Below are positions 1 to 5,616 of a DNA stretch of 5,616 bases, one piece after another. Location: the NCBI GenBank assembly GCA_001800075.1, contig MGUR01000075.1:93299-98914 (forward strand). Reading direction: 5' to 3'. This DNA is from Elusimicrobia bacterium RIFCSPLOWO2_01_FULL_59_12. Its GTDB lineage: Bacteria > Elusimicrobiota > Elusimicrobia > 2-01-FULL-59-12. Below the pieces are notes generated by a model. That model made no database searches. It had not been told where the DNA came from and saw nothing but the letters and a program-made list of their open reading frames with translations. The stretch's first letter is position 1, and each line of letters opens with the position of its first letter. Made by a program: the position numbers and the translations under genes.

Positions 1-3000
1 ATCCGCAGTTCCTGCCAGCCGGTCCAATTGACCGGAACGCTGACTTCCCAGAAGTCATTGTCGCCCCCCGCCCGGATGAAGAAGTTTTCGCCGTTGCCGT
101 CGCCGAAGACAAAAAGGCGCAGGCTCTCGTAATTGGTGAAATCCATCGGCGATCCCGTCACGCTGATGGCCGTGACGGACGAACCCAGGGTGCCCGCATC
201 GAATTCATAGTTAAGGGCCAGGGCCTGTTCGCGGCGCCGGGCGGGCTGAGGGCCGCTGATCAGGCCGCCCACCTGGTTCAGGTCGTCAAAATCAGGGTGT
301 CCTGCGGGCGTGATGTAGCCGGGGTCTGTTTCGTTGCTGATCGCGAAAACGGTGATCGTGGAGCCCAGCACCGTCCCGATTTGAGCCTGCCATTTGTTTC
401 CCACGACGGCGATTTTGCCGATTCGGATGGCGCCGGTTGTCCCGGCGGAGCCCACCGGGGCCTTCAAGGAAATGCGCAGGTTTTGGATCGCCGTCCAGGC
501 GGAAGCGGTGCTTGAGCTGATATTTAACGGAATCCGGATAAACTGCCATCCGCTGAAATCAACGGTATTGGCGCTCGATCCGCCGGAGGGCGTGAAAGGA
601 GAAACCAGGCTGTCATACCCCACGTTTCCCCCCACGGCGGGATCCCCGCTGTCCAGGAGACCGTTCCGGTTTAAATCCTCGCTGTCCAGACGCAGGTTGT
701 TAAACCCGATCAGGGTCGGCGGGCCGGAAGGGTTGTGATAGGTCCAGCCCGTATCCTCCCCGACATCCAGGGAGTTGTTGAGGTTGGCGTCTTCGGTGCG
801 GGGCAGGCCCGCGGCGCCGTTGGTATCGTCGGCGTCTTCATCGATGCGCCCCAGCGTGATGTTCAGCCGCGTTCCGGAGGGGCTCCCCGCCGCGACGCTG
901 CCGTCGCCCTGAACGTACATTTCCAGGAAAAGTTTTCTCGAAAAATCCACCCCGGTGGGGCTTAGAACGGCCACCACCGACGCTTCCGAGGACTGGGTGA
1001 GGTCATAATTGAGTCTCAACACTTGCTGCTGGTCGCCGGGAAGGGCGGAGGCGATGGGATTGATCGTGAGGGTGGGAAGGAGTTCGTTCCCCAGGCCGGC
1101 GTAGAGGGCGTTGGAGAAGGCGGGGGCCGTCGTCGGATTCGACGCGATCTGCCAGCCCTGGATGCTCAGGCCGACGGTTGTTTCATCCTTGATGCCTTCC
1201 ATATTATCGATGATCGCTTTCCCGAACGTGTTCGGGTTGTTGGCGCTCTGGGCCACCTCCGCGGCGAAGGACGACTTCAAGAGCGGGAAAGGATTGAAAA
1301 TCAAGTCCTTGAACTGGATGTCGCCTTCGGTCAGCATGAAGCTGCGCGAGGTCTGGCGGATATCCGGGGCGGCCGCGGATTTCGGGGCGAAGTTGTACAA
1401 GACGGTCTGCCCGATCAGGCTCTGCGACAGCACCGGGGCGATGGGGTACATGGAGATCTCCACCCGCTCGCCGACCAGGGTGTCCTGCTGGGCGCCGGCG
1501 ATGCCCAGCGGGGAGAAGTCATAGGTCGCCTGCACGCGGCTGTCTTCGGTGATCTGGTCGGGGTTGAAGAAGGTGAGAAATCCCGACGTGTAGTCGATAA
1601 AGTAGTCCACGTCGCGCGCCAGGATCCGCCCGTTCAGGGCGATGCGCTCGCTGTTCAGGACGATGTTGGGCCGGAGCGTGTAGGTGCGGACCCGCGAGCG
1701 GAATTCGGTGAAGAACGTGAAGCGATGGTTGGGCGTCACGGTGTAGACGTCCGAAAAGGCGGGATTGGTCGTATCGAGGCGGTTCCTCAAGTTGAAGGTT
1801 CCCTGTTCAAAATCCACGGCGATCTGACCGAGGTTGTTCGGCAGGTAGTTCACGCCGAGAGTAGGGCCGGCATTGTTGCCGTTGAGGTCCTGGATCTGCA
1901 GGGTGAAATTACCCTGGCCATTATCGCGGACGATGGGCGAGACGCCGAAGCTGTAGTGCGTCAAATCTTCCGTCACCGGGATCGACAGGATGACGCTTTC
2001 ATCGAATTTGATCATTTTCAACAGCCCTGAGGTCCCCCGTGTCACGCTGATCGGGGACCCTGCGCCGTTCGGGGTGTAGTCGACCGCGATGACGGCGTTG
2101 GAGAGGACGGGATTGCGAAGATTGATGACCCCGTTGGCGGGGTCAAAGGAGTAATCGATCCCCGGGCTCATCAGGACGAAATTCCCGCTGTAATTGGTCG
2201 CTCCCGGCAGGAGCGAGCCGTCCACCATGGTGTTGGGAGGCAGTGAAAAGGACACCCGGGTGATGTCGCGGTTGTCCAGATACACCCGCAGGCCCGCCAG
2301 CGCGATCGGGAGGTCTCCGGAGGAACCGGTCAGTTTTGTCAGGTTGTAGTACTTTCGGCGGACATAGGAGGTGTCGAGAATGTTCTGGCGCTGAACGATG
2401 ACGTTCCCGGCGAACTCCTTGGTTTCGCTTTGTCCTTTGGTGCGGCTGGCGATCGCGTAGGCGTGGATCGCCTTGTATTTCAGTTCGATGGAAGCGCCGA
2501 AGAGCTGTTTGGAATAGCCGGCGAATTCGGTCGCCGGCAGGGACAGCGTGATGTCCCCGAAAGCGGCGCGTTGGACCAGTTCCTCGGGGTCGCCCTTATA
2601 AACAATCGAGATATCTTTCTTGTCCTCTTTGGTATCATCGAAGTCCACATTGACGGTGACTTTGCGCCCGATCAGGCCGTTGATGCGCACCTGCAGCTGC
2701 TGTTCAATCTGGAAGCTGCTGGAGGTCGTCGGGATCCCCTGGACGGTCGCGAAATTGGCGTCGGTGTAGGAACTGGATTGATAGGTGATGCCGATCGTTT
2801 TGCGGCCGGAAACGGTCAGGCGCGATTCGTAGGGCAGCTGAACGGTAAAGCCGGGCGGCGGCGGGACCGCCGGCGCGTAACGCCCCGTGGGGATGCTGGA
2901 CGCCTCGATGTCCGACGGCAGCGGGGTAAACAGCGGCCGGCCGGCTTCGATCAGGGTGCGCATCTCGTTCCAGCGCTCGCGCCGGTTCGGCAGGTCGCGG

Positions 3001-3209
3001 TAGGCTTCCAGGTCCAGGGGCGCATCTTCGCTGAGGCCGTCCGCCTGGCGTCTTTCATCCAGGTCCGGAAGCAGCGCTTCGATAGGTTTTTTGAGAAGCT
3101 GGTAGGTATCCAGAACGGCTTGGGGGACGTCATTGTCCGCCCGCAAAGCGTAGAATGAACAGGACAACAGGGCGACCGCCAGCCCCCAGCGTAAAAAATG
3201 ACCCCTCAT
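1..3209 (-). CDS. sprA: SprA-family giant outer-membrane protein (type IX secretion translocon-like), N-terminal 1069 residues; C-terminus outside window
   Basis: I translated this frame across the whole span: it is open for 1069 codons and leaves the window without a stop. In Bacteroidota, SprA forms a very large outer-membrane beta-barrel that exports type IX secretion cargo and is needed for gliding; family members are about 2400 residues, so over half may lie outside. Visible parts: signal peptide 1-24 (likely cut after A-L-R-A); charged, probably helical stretch about 30-100; proline run 116-119; strand-rich SprA-like segment about 125-260 with 'VNVDFDDTKED' from 186 and 'KQLFGASIEL' from 234; beta repeats of the type 'G-x-D-Y...D...G' near 350 and 533; 'DNMEG' at 668-672 with W686; EF-hand-like loops at 807-818 and 845-856; then 'WQFIRIPL'. 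The ATG at 3209 is the only plausible start because an in-frame TAG lies six codons upstream (3230-3228). No Shine-Dalgarno is evident. The family call rests on remembered motif similarity; that it secretes proteins here is inference. Confidence 0.8.
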   Translation of the reverse strand, partial: MRGHFLRWGLAVALLSCSFYALRADNDVPQAVLDTYQLLKKPIEALLPDLDERRQADGLSEDAPLDLEAYRDLPNRRERWNEMRTLIEAGRPLFTPLPSDIEASSIPTGRYAPAVPPPPGFTVQLPYESRLTVSGRKTIGITYQSSSYTDANFATVQGIPTTSSSFQIEQQLQVRINGLIGRKVTVNVDFDDTKEDKKDISIVYKGDPEELVQRAAFGDITLSLPATEFAGYSKQLFGASIELKYKAIHAYAIASRTKGQSETKEFAGNVIVQRQNILDTSYVRRKYYNLTKLTGSSGDLPIALAGLRVYLDNRDITRVSFSLPPNTMVDGSLLPGATNYSGNFVLMSPGIDYSFDPANGVINLRNPVLSNAVIAVDYTPNGAGSPISVTRGTSGLLKMIKFDESVILSIPVTEDLTHYSFGVSPIVRDNGQGNFTLQIQDLNGNNAGPTLGVNYLPNNLGQIAVDFEQGTFNLRNRLDTTNPAFSDVYTVTPNHRFTFFTEFRSRVRTYTLRPNIVLNSERIALNGRILARDVDYFIDYTSGFLTFFNPDQITEDSRVQATYDFSPLGIAGAQQDTLVGERVEISMYPIAPVLSQSLIGQTVLYNFAPKSAAAPDIRQTSRSFMLTEGDIQFKDLIFNPFPLLKSSFAAEVAQSANNPNTFGKAIIDNMEGIKDETTVGLSIQGWQIASNPTTAPAFSNALYAGLGNELLPTLTINPIASALPGDQQQVLRLNYDLTQSSEASVVAVLSPTGVDFSRKLFLEMYVQGDGSVAAGSPSGTRLNITLGRIDEDADDTNGAAGLPRTEDANLNNSLDVGEDTGWTYHNPSGPPTLIGFNNLRLDSEDLNRNGLLDSGDPAVGGNVGYDSLVSPFTPSGGSSANTVDFSGWQFIRIPLNISSSTASAWTAIQNLRISLKAPVGSAGTTGAIRIGKIAVVGNKWQAQIGTVLGSTITVFAISNETDPGYITPAGHPDFDDLNQVGGLISGPQPARRREQALALNYEFDAGTLGSSVTAISVTGSPMDFTNYESLRLFVFGDGNGENFFIRAGGDNDFWEVSVPVNWTGWQELR
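640..791 (-). other. Two EF-hand/dockerin-like calcium-binding loops within the SprA-like protein
   Basis: Residues 807-818 read D-A-N-L-N-N-S-L-D-V-G-E and residues 845-856 read D-L-N-R-N-G-L-L-D-S-G-D. Both place acidic or amide ligands at loop positions 1, 3, 5, 9 and 12, with leucine at position 8; the second also has the classic glycine at position 6. This matches the 12-residue EF-hand loop. As I recall, similar acidic 'EDIN.DN' segments occur in SprA proteins just before the 'W..(F/I)RIP' block, which is also seen here. Calcium binding is inferred, not shown. Confidence 0.6.
3138..3209 (-). other. Signal peptide of the SprA-like protein
   Basis: Residues 1-24 show a basic start (MRGHFLR), a hydrophobic core (WGLAVALLSCSFY) and a small-residue cleavage context A-L-R-A before D25. 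This fits Sec-dependent export by signal peptidase I, as expected for an outer-membrane protein. The cysteine at 17 (L-L-S-C) weakly resembles a lipobox, but a lipoprotein anchor would be unusual for this family. Confidence 0.7.
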
Positions 3210-3229
3210 TTCGGCACTTATTGTTCCCT

Positions 3230-3235
3230 ATTCTA
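3230..3235 (-). promoter_or_regulatory. Candidate -10 box for the sprA-like gene (TAGAAT)
   Basis: On the minus strand TAGAAT differs from TATAAT at one position. It would place the transcript start near 3222-3224 and give a leader of only about 13-15 bases. No good -35 stands at 16-18 bp spacing. An alternative pairing is TTGCAA (3248-3243) with AACAAT (3225-3220) at 17 bp, each 4/6 to consensus. Either way the leader is short and has no clear ribosome-binding sequence. Confidence 0.35.
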
Positions 3236-3280
3236 TGTCTTATTGCAACCGCTATGAGCCTACCAGAGGCGGGTTACGGG

Positions 3281-3310
3281 ATTGTAACGAAAGTGTAAAC
3301 TTGTTGTAAA
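3281..3310 (+). promoter_or_regulatory. Three 11-bp-spaced TGTAA direct repeats: candidate OmpR/PhoB/CpxR-type activator site
   Basis: TGTAA occurs at 3283-3287, 3294-3298 and 3305-3309, exactly 11 bp apart, so all three copies lie on one helical face. Written as 7-mers with 4-base spacers they are TTGTAAC, GTGTAAA and TTGTAAA. Tandem sites of this pitch are typical of winged-helix response regulators of the OmpR/PhoB family: the pho box has 7-bp repeats with 4-bp spacers, and the CpxR site is GTAAA-spacer-GTAAA. The array ends 7 bp before a perfect -10 box that lacks a good -35, as at activator-dependent promoters. It also lies upstream of the divergent sprA-like gene and could serve both. 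The regulator's identity is unknown. Confidence 0.5.
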
Positions 3311-3317
3311 TACAGGC

Positions 3318-3323
3318 TATAAT
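3318..3323 (+). promoter_or_regulatory. -10 box (perfect TATAAT) of the lptF-lptG promoter
   Basis: TATAAT matches the sigma70 consensus at all six positions. The best -35 candidates are poor: TGTAAA at 3294-3299 with an 18-bp spacer matches only 3/6. The start of transcription would fall near 3330, leaving a leader of only about 8 bases before the ATG at 3338. The TAnnTTTG element of Bacteroidota promoters is not seen. Confidence 0.6.
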
Positions 3324-3337
3324 TCGCAACCCTAAAA

Positions 3338-4432
3338 ATGCGGATCCGGACCCTATCGCGCTACATCCTGACCCAGTACCTGGGCAATCTGCTGCTCGGG
3401 CTGCTGATTTTCACGTTCGTCCTACTGCTGGACAGGTTCTTTGAACTGGTTGATTTATTGGTCCATAAAGGCGCCGGTCTGGGCCTGACCTTGAAGCTTC
3501 TGATGACCCTCCTGCCGACCTCGCTGTCCCTGACGCTTCCGATGTCCAACCTGCTGGCGGCTTTATTGACCTTCGGCCATCTGTCCGAAACCAATGAGAT
3601 CACGGCCGCCAGGGCCAGCGGCGTCGCCACCTGGGATATCATCTTCACGCCGCTGGTGGCGGCGGCCCTCTCGGTCCTGTTTTTGGTTCCGTTTAATACC
3701 CACTGGGCGCCGCATGCGCAGTCGGGATTTCGAAAGATTTACGTCCAATTGCTGCAGCGCAATCCCCTGGTGCGCATCGAAGAGAAAACCTTTGCCGACA
3801 TCGGCGAGTACCATGTGTACGTCGAGAAAAAAAGCTGGCGAAAGCCGCCCCTGCGCGGGCTGACGATCTATAAGACGCCGGCCGGCCGGCCTCCCCTGCG
3901 CATCTACGCGCGGCGGGGAGAGGCCAAGGTCGACGCCGAACGGGGCGTCTGGTTCGTCCTTGAAAACGGGCATATTCAGGAAATCAACCCGACCAGCACC
4001 CGGCGCTGGTTTTACACGACGTTCCGGGTCTATGAGCTGTTCATCCCATTTGAAAACACAGCCCAGGCGTCGACGCGCGGCATTCAGGAAATGGACAACG
4101 GCGAGCTGGCGCGCGCCGCCGGCGTCCTGCGCGCAAAGGGCCTGCCGTACCCCCTCTATACCTGCGAACGGCAGCTGCGCATCGCCCTGGCGGTGACGCC
4201 CCTTTTGTTCGTTCTTCTGGGCATCCCCCTGGCGCTGCGCGTCCGCCGGGGCGGGCGTTCCATCGGGTTCGGCCTGAGCTTTGGCGTGGTGCTGATCTAT
4301 TACGTGTTGCTCATGGGAGGCGTCGGTTTGGCTCAGCGCGGGGCTTTGCCGGTGACGCCTTTAGTGTGGTTTGCCAACGGGGTGATCACCGCCGTCAGCC
4401 TGTGGCTGGGGTGGAGGATGCTGAAACAATGA
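3338..4432 (+). CDS. lptF: LptF/LptG-family (YjgP/YjgQ) permease, LptF-like subunit of the LPS exporter
   Basis: This 364-residue protein has the usual length and layout of the family. Three N-terminal membrane segments lie at about 15-37, 52-79 and 99-119. A periplasmic beta-jellyroll domain spans about 125-265, and three C-terminal segments lie at about 281-300, 309-331 and 342-360. Family signatures are 'LPMSNLLAALLTFG' from 67, the cytoplasmic coupling-helix region 'SETNEITAARASGV' at 83-96, and 'LLGIPLALRVRRGGRSIGFG' from 293. With LptG it forms the inner-membrane channel that lifts lipopolysaccharide from the bilayer, powered by the ATPase LptB, and hands it to LptC/LptA; no lptB, lptC or lptA is in the window. 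The ATG at 3338 is the first start after an in-frame TAA that overlaps the -10 box. No Shine-Dalgarno precedes it, consistent with a nearly leaderless transcript. The choice of LptF over LptG rests on gene order; family membership is secure. Confidence 0.9.
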   Translation: MRIRTLSRYILTQYLGNLLLGLLIFTFVLLLDRFFELVDLLVHKGAGLGLTLKLLMTLLPTSLSLTLPMSNLLAALLTFGHLSETNEITAARASGVATWDIIFTPLVAAALSVLFLVPFNTHWAPHAQSGFRKIYVQLLQRNPLVRIEEKTFADIGEYHVYVEKKSWRKPPLRGLTIYKTPAGRPPLRIYARRGEAKVDAERGVWFVLENGHIQEINPTSTRRWFYTTFRVYELFIPFENTAQASTRGIQEMDNGELARAAGVLRAKGLPYPLYTCERQLRIALAVTPLLFVLLGIPLALRVRRGGRSIGFGLSFGVVLIYYVLLMGGVGLAQRGALPVTPLVWFANGVITAVSLWLGWRMLKQ

Positions 4433-4440
4433 CTCTGAAT

Positions 4441-4567
4441 GCCTCACCCCCCGCCACCGATCGTGGCGGGACCCTCTCCCTGATGGGAGAGAAAGTTCAA
4501 TCGGTTGAAAACCCTCTCCCGTTAGGGAGAGGGGGGACCCGCCAGATGTCCGGCGGGTGGGTGAGGC
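4441..4567 (+). repeat. 127-bp palindromic element of two inverted half-copies with five hairpins, between lptF and lptG
   Basis: The left half (4441-4500) and the reverse complement of the right half (4505-4567) align along their length, both running GCCTCACCC, CCCGCC, CCCTCTCCC, GGGAGAG, TTCAA. They are joined by a TCGG centre. Local hairpins: CCCGCCAC/GTGGCGGG (4450-4457 with 4463-4470); CTCTCCC/GGGAGAG (4474-4480 with 4485-4491); TTCAA/TTGAA (4496-4500 with 4505-4509); CCCTCTCCC/GGGAGAGGG (4512-4520 with 4525-4533); ACCCGCC/GGCGGGT (4537-4543 with 4552-4558). The outer ends form near-identical terminal inverted repeats with one inserted base. It encodes nothing obvious and has no T-run suggesting an intrinsic terminator. 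It looks like a dispersed REP- or MITE-type intergenic repeat. No clear target-site duplication flanks it. It begins 8 bases after the lptF stop and ends 4 bases before the lptG ATG. Confidence 0.85.
4563..4566 (+). promoter_or_regulatory. Shine-Dalgarno-like GAGG for lptG, inside the repeat's right terminus
   Basis: GAGG lies 5 bases before the ATG at 4572 and is the only Shine-Dalgarno-like sequence at any of the three starts in the window. It is part of the GGGTGAGGC end of the palindromic element and can pair with GCCTCACCC at 4441-4449, so the repeat could influence translation of lptG. Confidence 0.45.
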
Positions 4568-4571
4568 TCTC

Positions 4572-5616
4572 ATGAAGATCATGGACCGGTATCTCTTGCG
4601 GGGGTTTCTCAAGCCGTTCGGGGCCTGCGTCCTCATCTTCTGCATCCTGGTGGTCCTCGCGCGTTTTTTCGAAAAAATGAGCGTTTTCACGCTGTACCAC
4701 GCCAAGCCCGGAGACGTTGTGATGTATCTCCTGCTCGGGCTTCCGATGTGGCTGAATTTCGTCCTGCCGGTCGCCACGCTGCTGGCGGTCCTTTTCGCTC
4801 TGGGCCAGCATCAGCAGCATGGGGAGGTCGCCGCCCTGCGCAGCGCCGGCATCCCGACCCTCCGCCTGTACGGCCCGTATTTCGCCCTCGGAGGGGTGCT
4901 GGTCCTCGGGTCGCTTGCCGGCGGCTTGACCCTTCTTCCGAGGGTGAATTACAAGGCGAGAACCATTTACCAGGCCCGCATCAAACAATTGAAAGTCGGT
5001 TTGTATCAGAGGGAACATGTGGTCGCGGCCGGCCGCAATCACCGGCGCTATACGATCGGCTGGCTGGATGTTGAAAACAACGAGATGAAGGATGTGGTCA
5101 TGGACACCTTTGACGGACAAACCCATCTGGTTGAAACGGTCTCCGCGCGGCGGGCGCTCTACCGCGACGGGCAGTGGATGTTCTATGACGGCAAGCGGAT
5201 CGTGCACGATCCGGCGCTGCCCGGAATTTTCAAGGAAAAAGATTTCAACCGGATGCTGATTGAAATCGAGGAATCTCCCGGAGATTTCGCGCTTCAGGAC
5301 AAGGACCCCGAGGACATGACCGCCTCCGAGATCGTCGCCCGGCTGCGCCGCCTGCGGGGTCTGGGCGTGCCGGCGGGCCGGGAGGAGATGGCCCTGCAGA
5401 TGAAAATCGCGCTCCCCTTCGCGCATTGGGTGGTGATCGTGCTCGGTATTCCGTTCGCGCTGCGCTCGAGCCGCAAAGGCAAACTGCAGACGTTCGGATA
5501 TGCCCTGGGCGTGGCTTTCCTGTATTGGGGGACGGTTTCGGTCTGCCAGTCCTTCGGGGAGCAGGGTCACCTGCCGGCGTGGCTGGCGGCCTGGCTGCCG
5601 AACGTGTTATTTATAG
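4572..5616 (+). CDS. lptG: LptF/LptG-family (YjgP/YjgQ) permease, LptG-like subunit of the LPS exporter; C-terminus cut by window edge
   Basis: The frame is open for 348 codons to the window end. The family is about 355-365 residues long, so only the final membrane helix tail is missing. The start MKIMDRYLLRGFLKPF is the typical LptG N-terminus, which favours ATG 4572 over the in-frame ATG at 4581. Membrane segments lie at about 16-33, 50-78, 101-122, 279-297 and 307-328, with a sixth entering from about 336. The periplasmic jellyroll spans about 125-250. Family signatures are 'LPVATLLAVLFALG' from 65, 'GEVAALRSAGI' from 84 (coupling helix contacting LptB) and 'VLGIPFALRSSRKGK' from 290. It pairs with the LptF-like product to extract lipopolysaccharide from the inner membrane. 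It shares an orientation and probably a transcript with lptF. The 139-base gap filled by a repeat is unusual for a pair that is normally tightly packed. Confidence 0.88.
   Translation, partial: MKIMDRYLLRGFLKPFGACVLIFCILVVLARFFEKMSVFTLYHAKPGDVVMYLLLGLPMWLNFVLPVATLLAVLFALGQHQQHGEVAALRSAGIPTLRLYGPYFALGGVLVLGSLAGGLTLLPRVNYKARTIYQARIKQLKVGLYQREHVVAAGRNHRRYTIGWLDVENNEMKDVVMDTFDGQTHLVETVSARRALYRDGQWMFYDGKRIVHDPALPGIFKEKDFNRMLIEIEESPGDFALQDKDPEDMTASEIVARLRRLRGLGVPAGREEMALQMKIALPFAHWVVIVLGIPFALRSSRKGKLQTFGYALGVAFLYWGTVSVCQSFGEQGHLPAWLAAWLPNVLFI

Noticed and set aside
1023..2030. 335-codon open frame on the plus strand
   Set aside because: It lies wholly antisense to the verified SprA-like frame. Its translation is low-complexity and rich in G, R, E and D without recognisable domains, which is a usual by-product of GC-rich coding DNA.
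2430..3158. 242-codon open frame on the plus strand
   Set aside because: It is antisense to the N-terminal part of the SprA-like gene, with no family features and no supporting start signals.
3138..3209. Lipoprotein signal (L-L-S-C at residues 14-17)
   Set aside because: The cysteine is followed by more hydrophobic residues and a better signal peptidase I site (A-L-R-A, 21-24). Family members are barrels, not lipoproteins.
3281..3310. CRISPR-like short repeats
   Set aside because: The repeat unit is only 5-7 bases with 4-6 base spacers, far too short for a CRISPR array. The phasing fits a regulator site instead.
3210..3337. Bacteroidota-type promoter (TTTG / TAnnTTTG)
   Set aside because: No such pair is found at sensible distances from either start; the clear element is a sigma70-type TATAAT.
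3563..3973. 136-codon minus-strand frame and other short frames inside lptF
   Set aside because: They are shadows of the well-supported lptF reading frame.
4512..4536. Intrinsic terminator at the CCCTCTCCC/GGGAGAGGG hairpin
   Set aside because: The stem is followed by a run of G, not T, and lies between two genes expected to be co-transcribed.
4497..5570. 357-codon open frame on the minus strand
   Set aside because: It is antisense to lptG and starts or ends inside the repeat. The protein is rich in R, Q, H and P with no motifs, whereas the plus-strand frame gives a clear LptG-family protein.

Overview
The window holds three protein-coding genes in a divergent arrangement. One very large gene on the minus strand starts at 3209 and runs off the left edge. 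Two genes on the plus strand follow: a complete lptF-type permease gene (3338-4432) and an lptG-type permease gene (4572 to the right edge, lacking only its last residues). The divergent genes share a 128-base control region (3210-3337). The two permease genes are separated by a 139-base gap, almost all of which is one palindromic repeat element.

The minus-strand product (1069 residues visible) has a signal peptide and is recognisable as an SprA-family protein. SprA is the giant outer-membrane beta-barrel that forms the type IX secretion translocon and gliding-motility protein in Bacteroidota. The family blocks seen are the early strand-rich segment, repeated 'DY..D...G' beta segments, the 'D-N-M-E-G' block, two EF-hand-like calcium loops and the 'WQFIRIPL' block. 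The plus-strand genes encode the two halves of the inner-membrane permease of the LPS transport machine (LptB2FG). All three products therefore belong to the envelope of a diderm bacterium.

The organism is a diderm with fairly high GC (roughly 55-60% by eye). It is probably not a classical Bacteroidota member: GC is high, and the lptF promoter carries a perfect sigma70-type TATAAT rather than the Bacteroidota TAnnTTTG -7 element. SprA-like proteins also occur in relatives of Bacteroidota and in several uncultured diderm phyla, so one of these is the likelier source. The window alone cannot fix the phylum.

The most interesting non-coding signals are two. First, three TGTAA repeats spaced exactly 11 bp apart lie just upstream of the lptF -10 box, which is the layout of OmpR/PhoB/CpxR-type response-regulator sites. 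Second, a 127-bp near-perfect palindrome made of two inverted half-copies and five hairpins sits between lptF and lptG, and its right end appears to supply the ribosome-binding sequence of lptG. No RNA genes, CRISPR arrays, transposase genes or convincing intrinsic terminators were seen.
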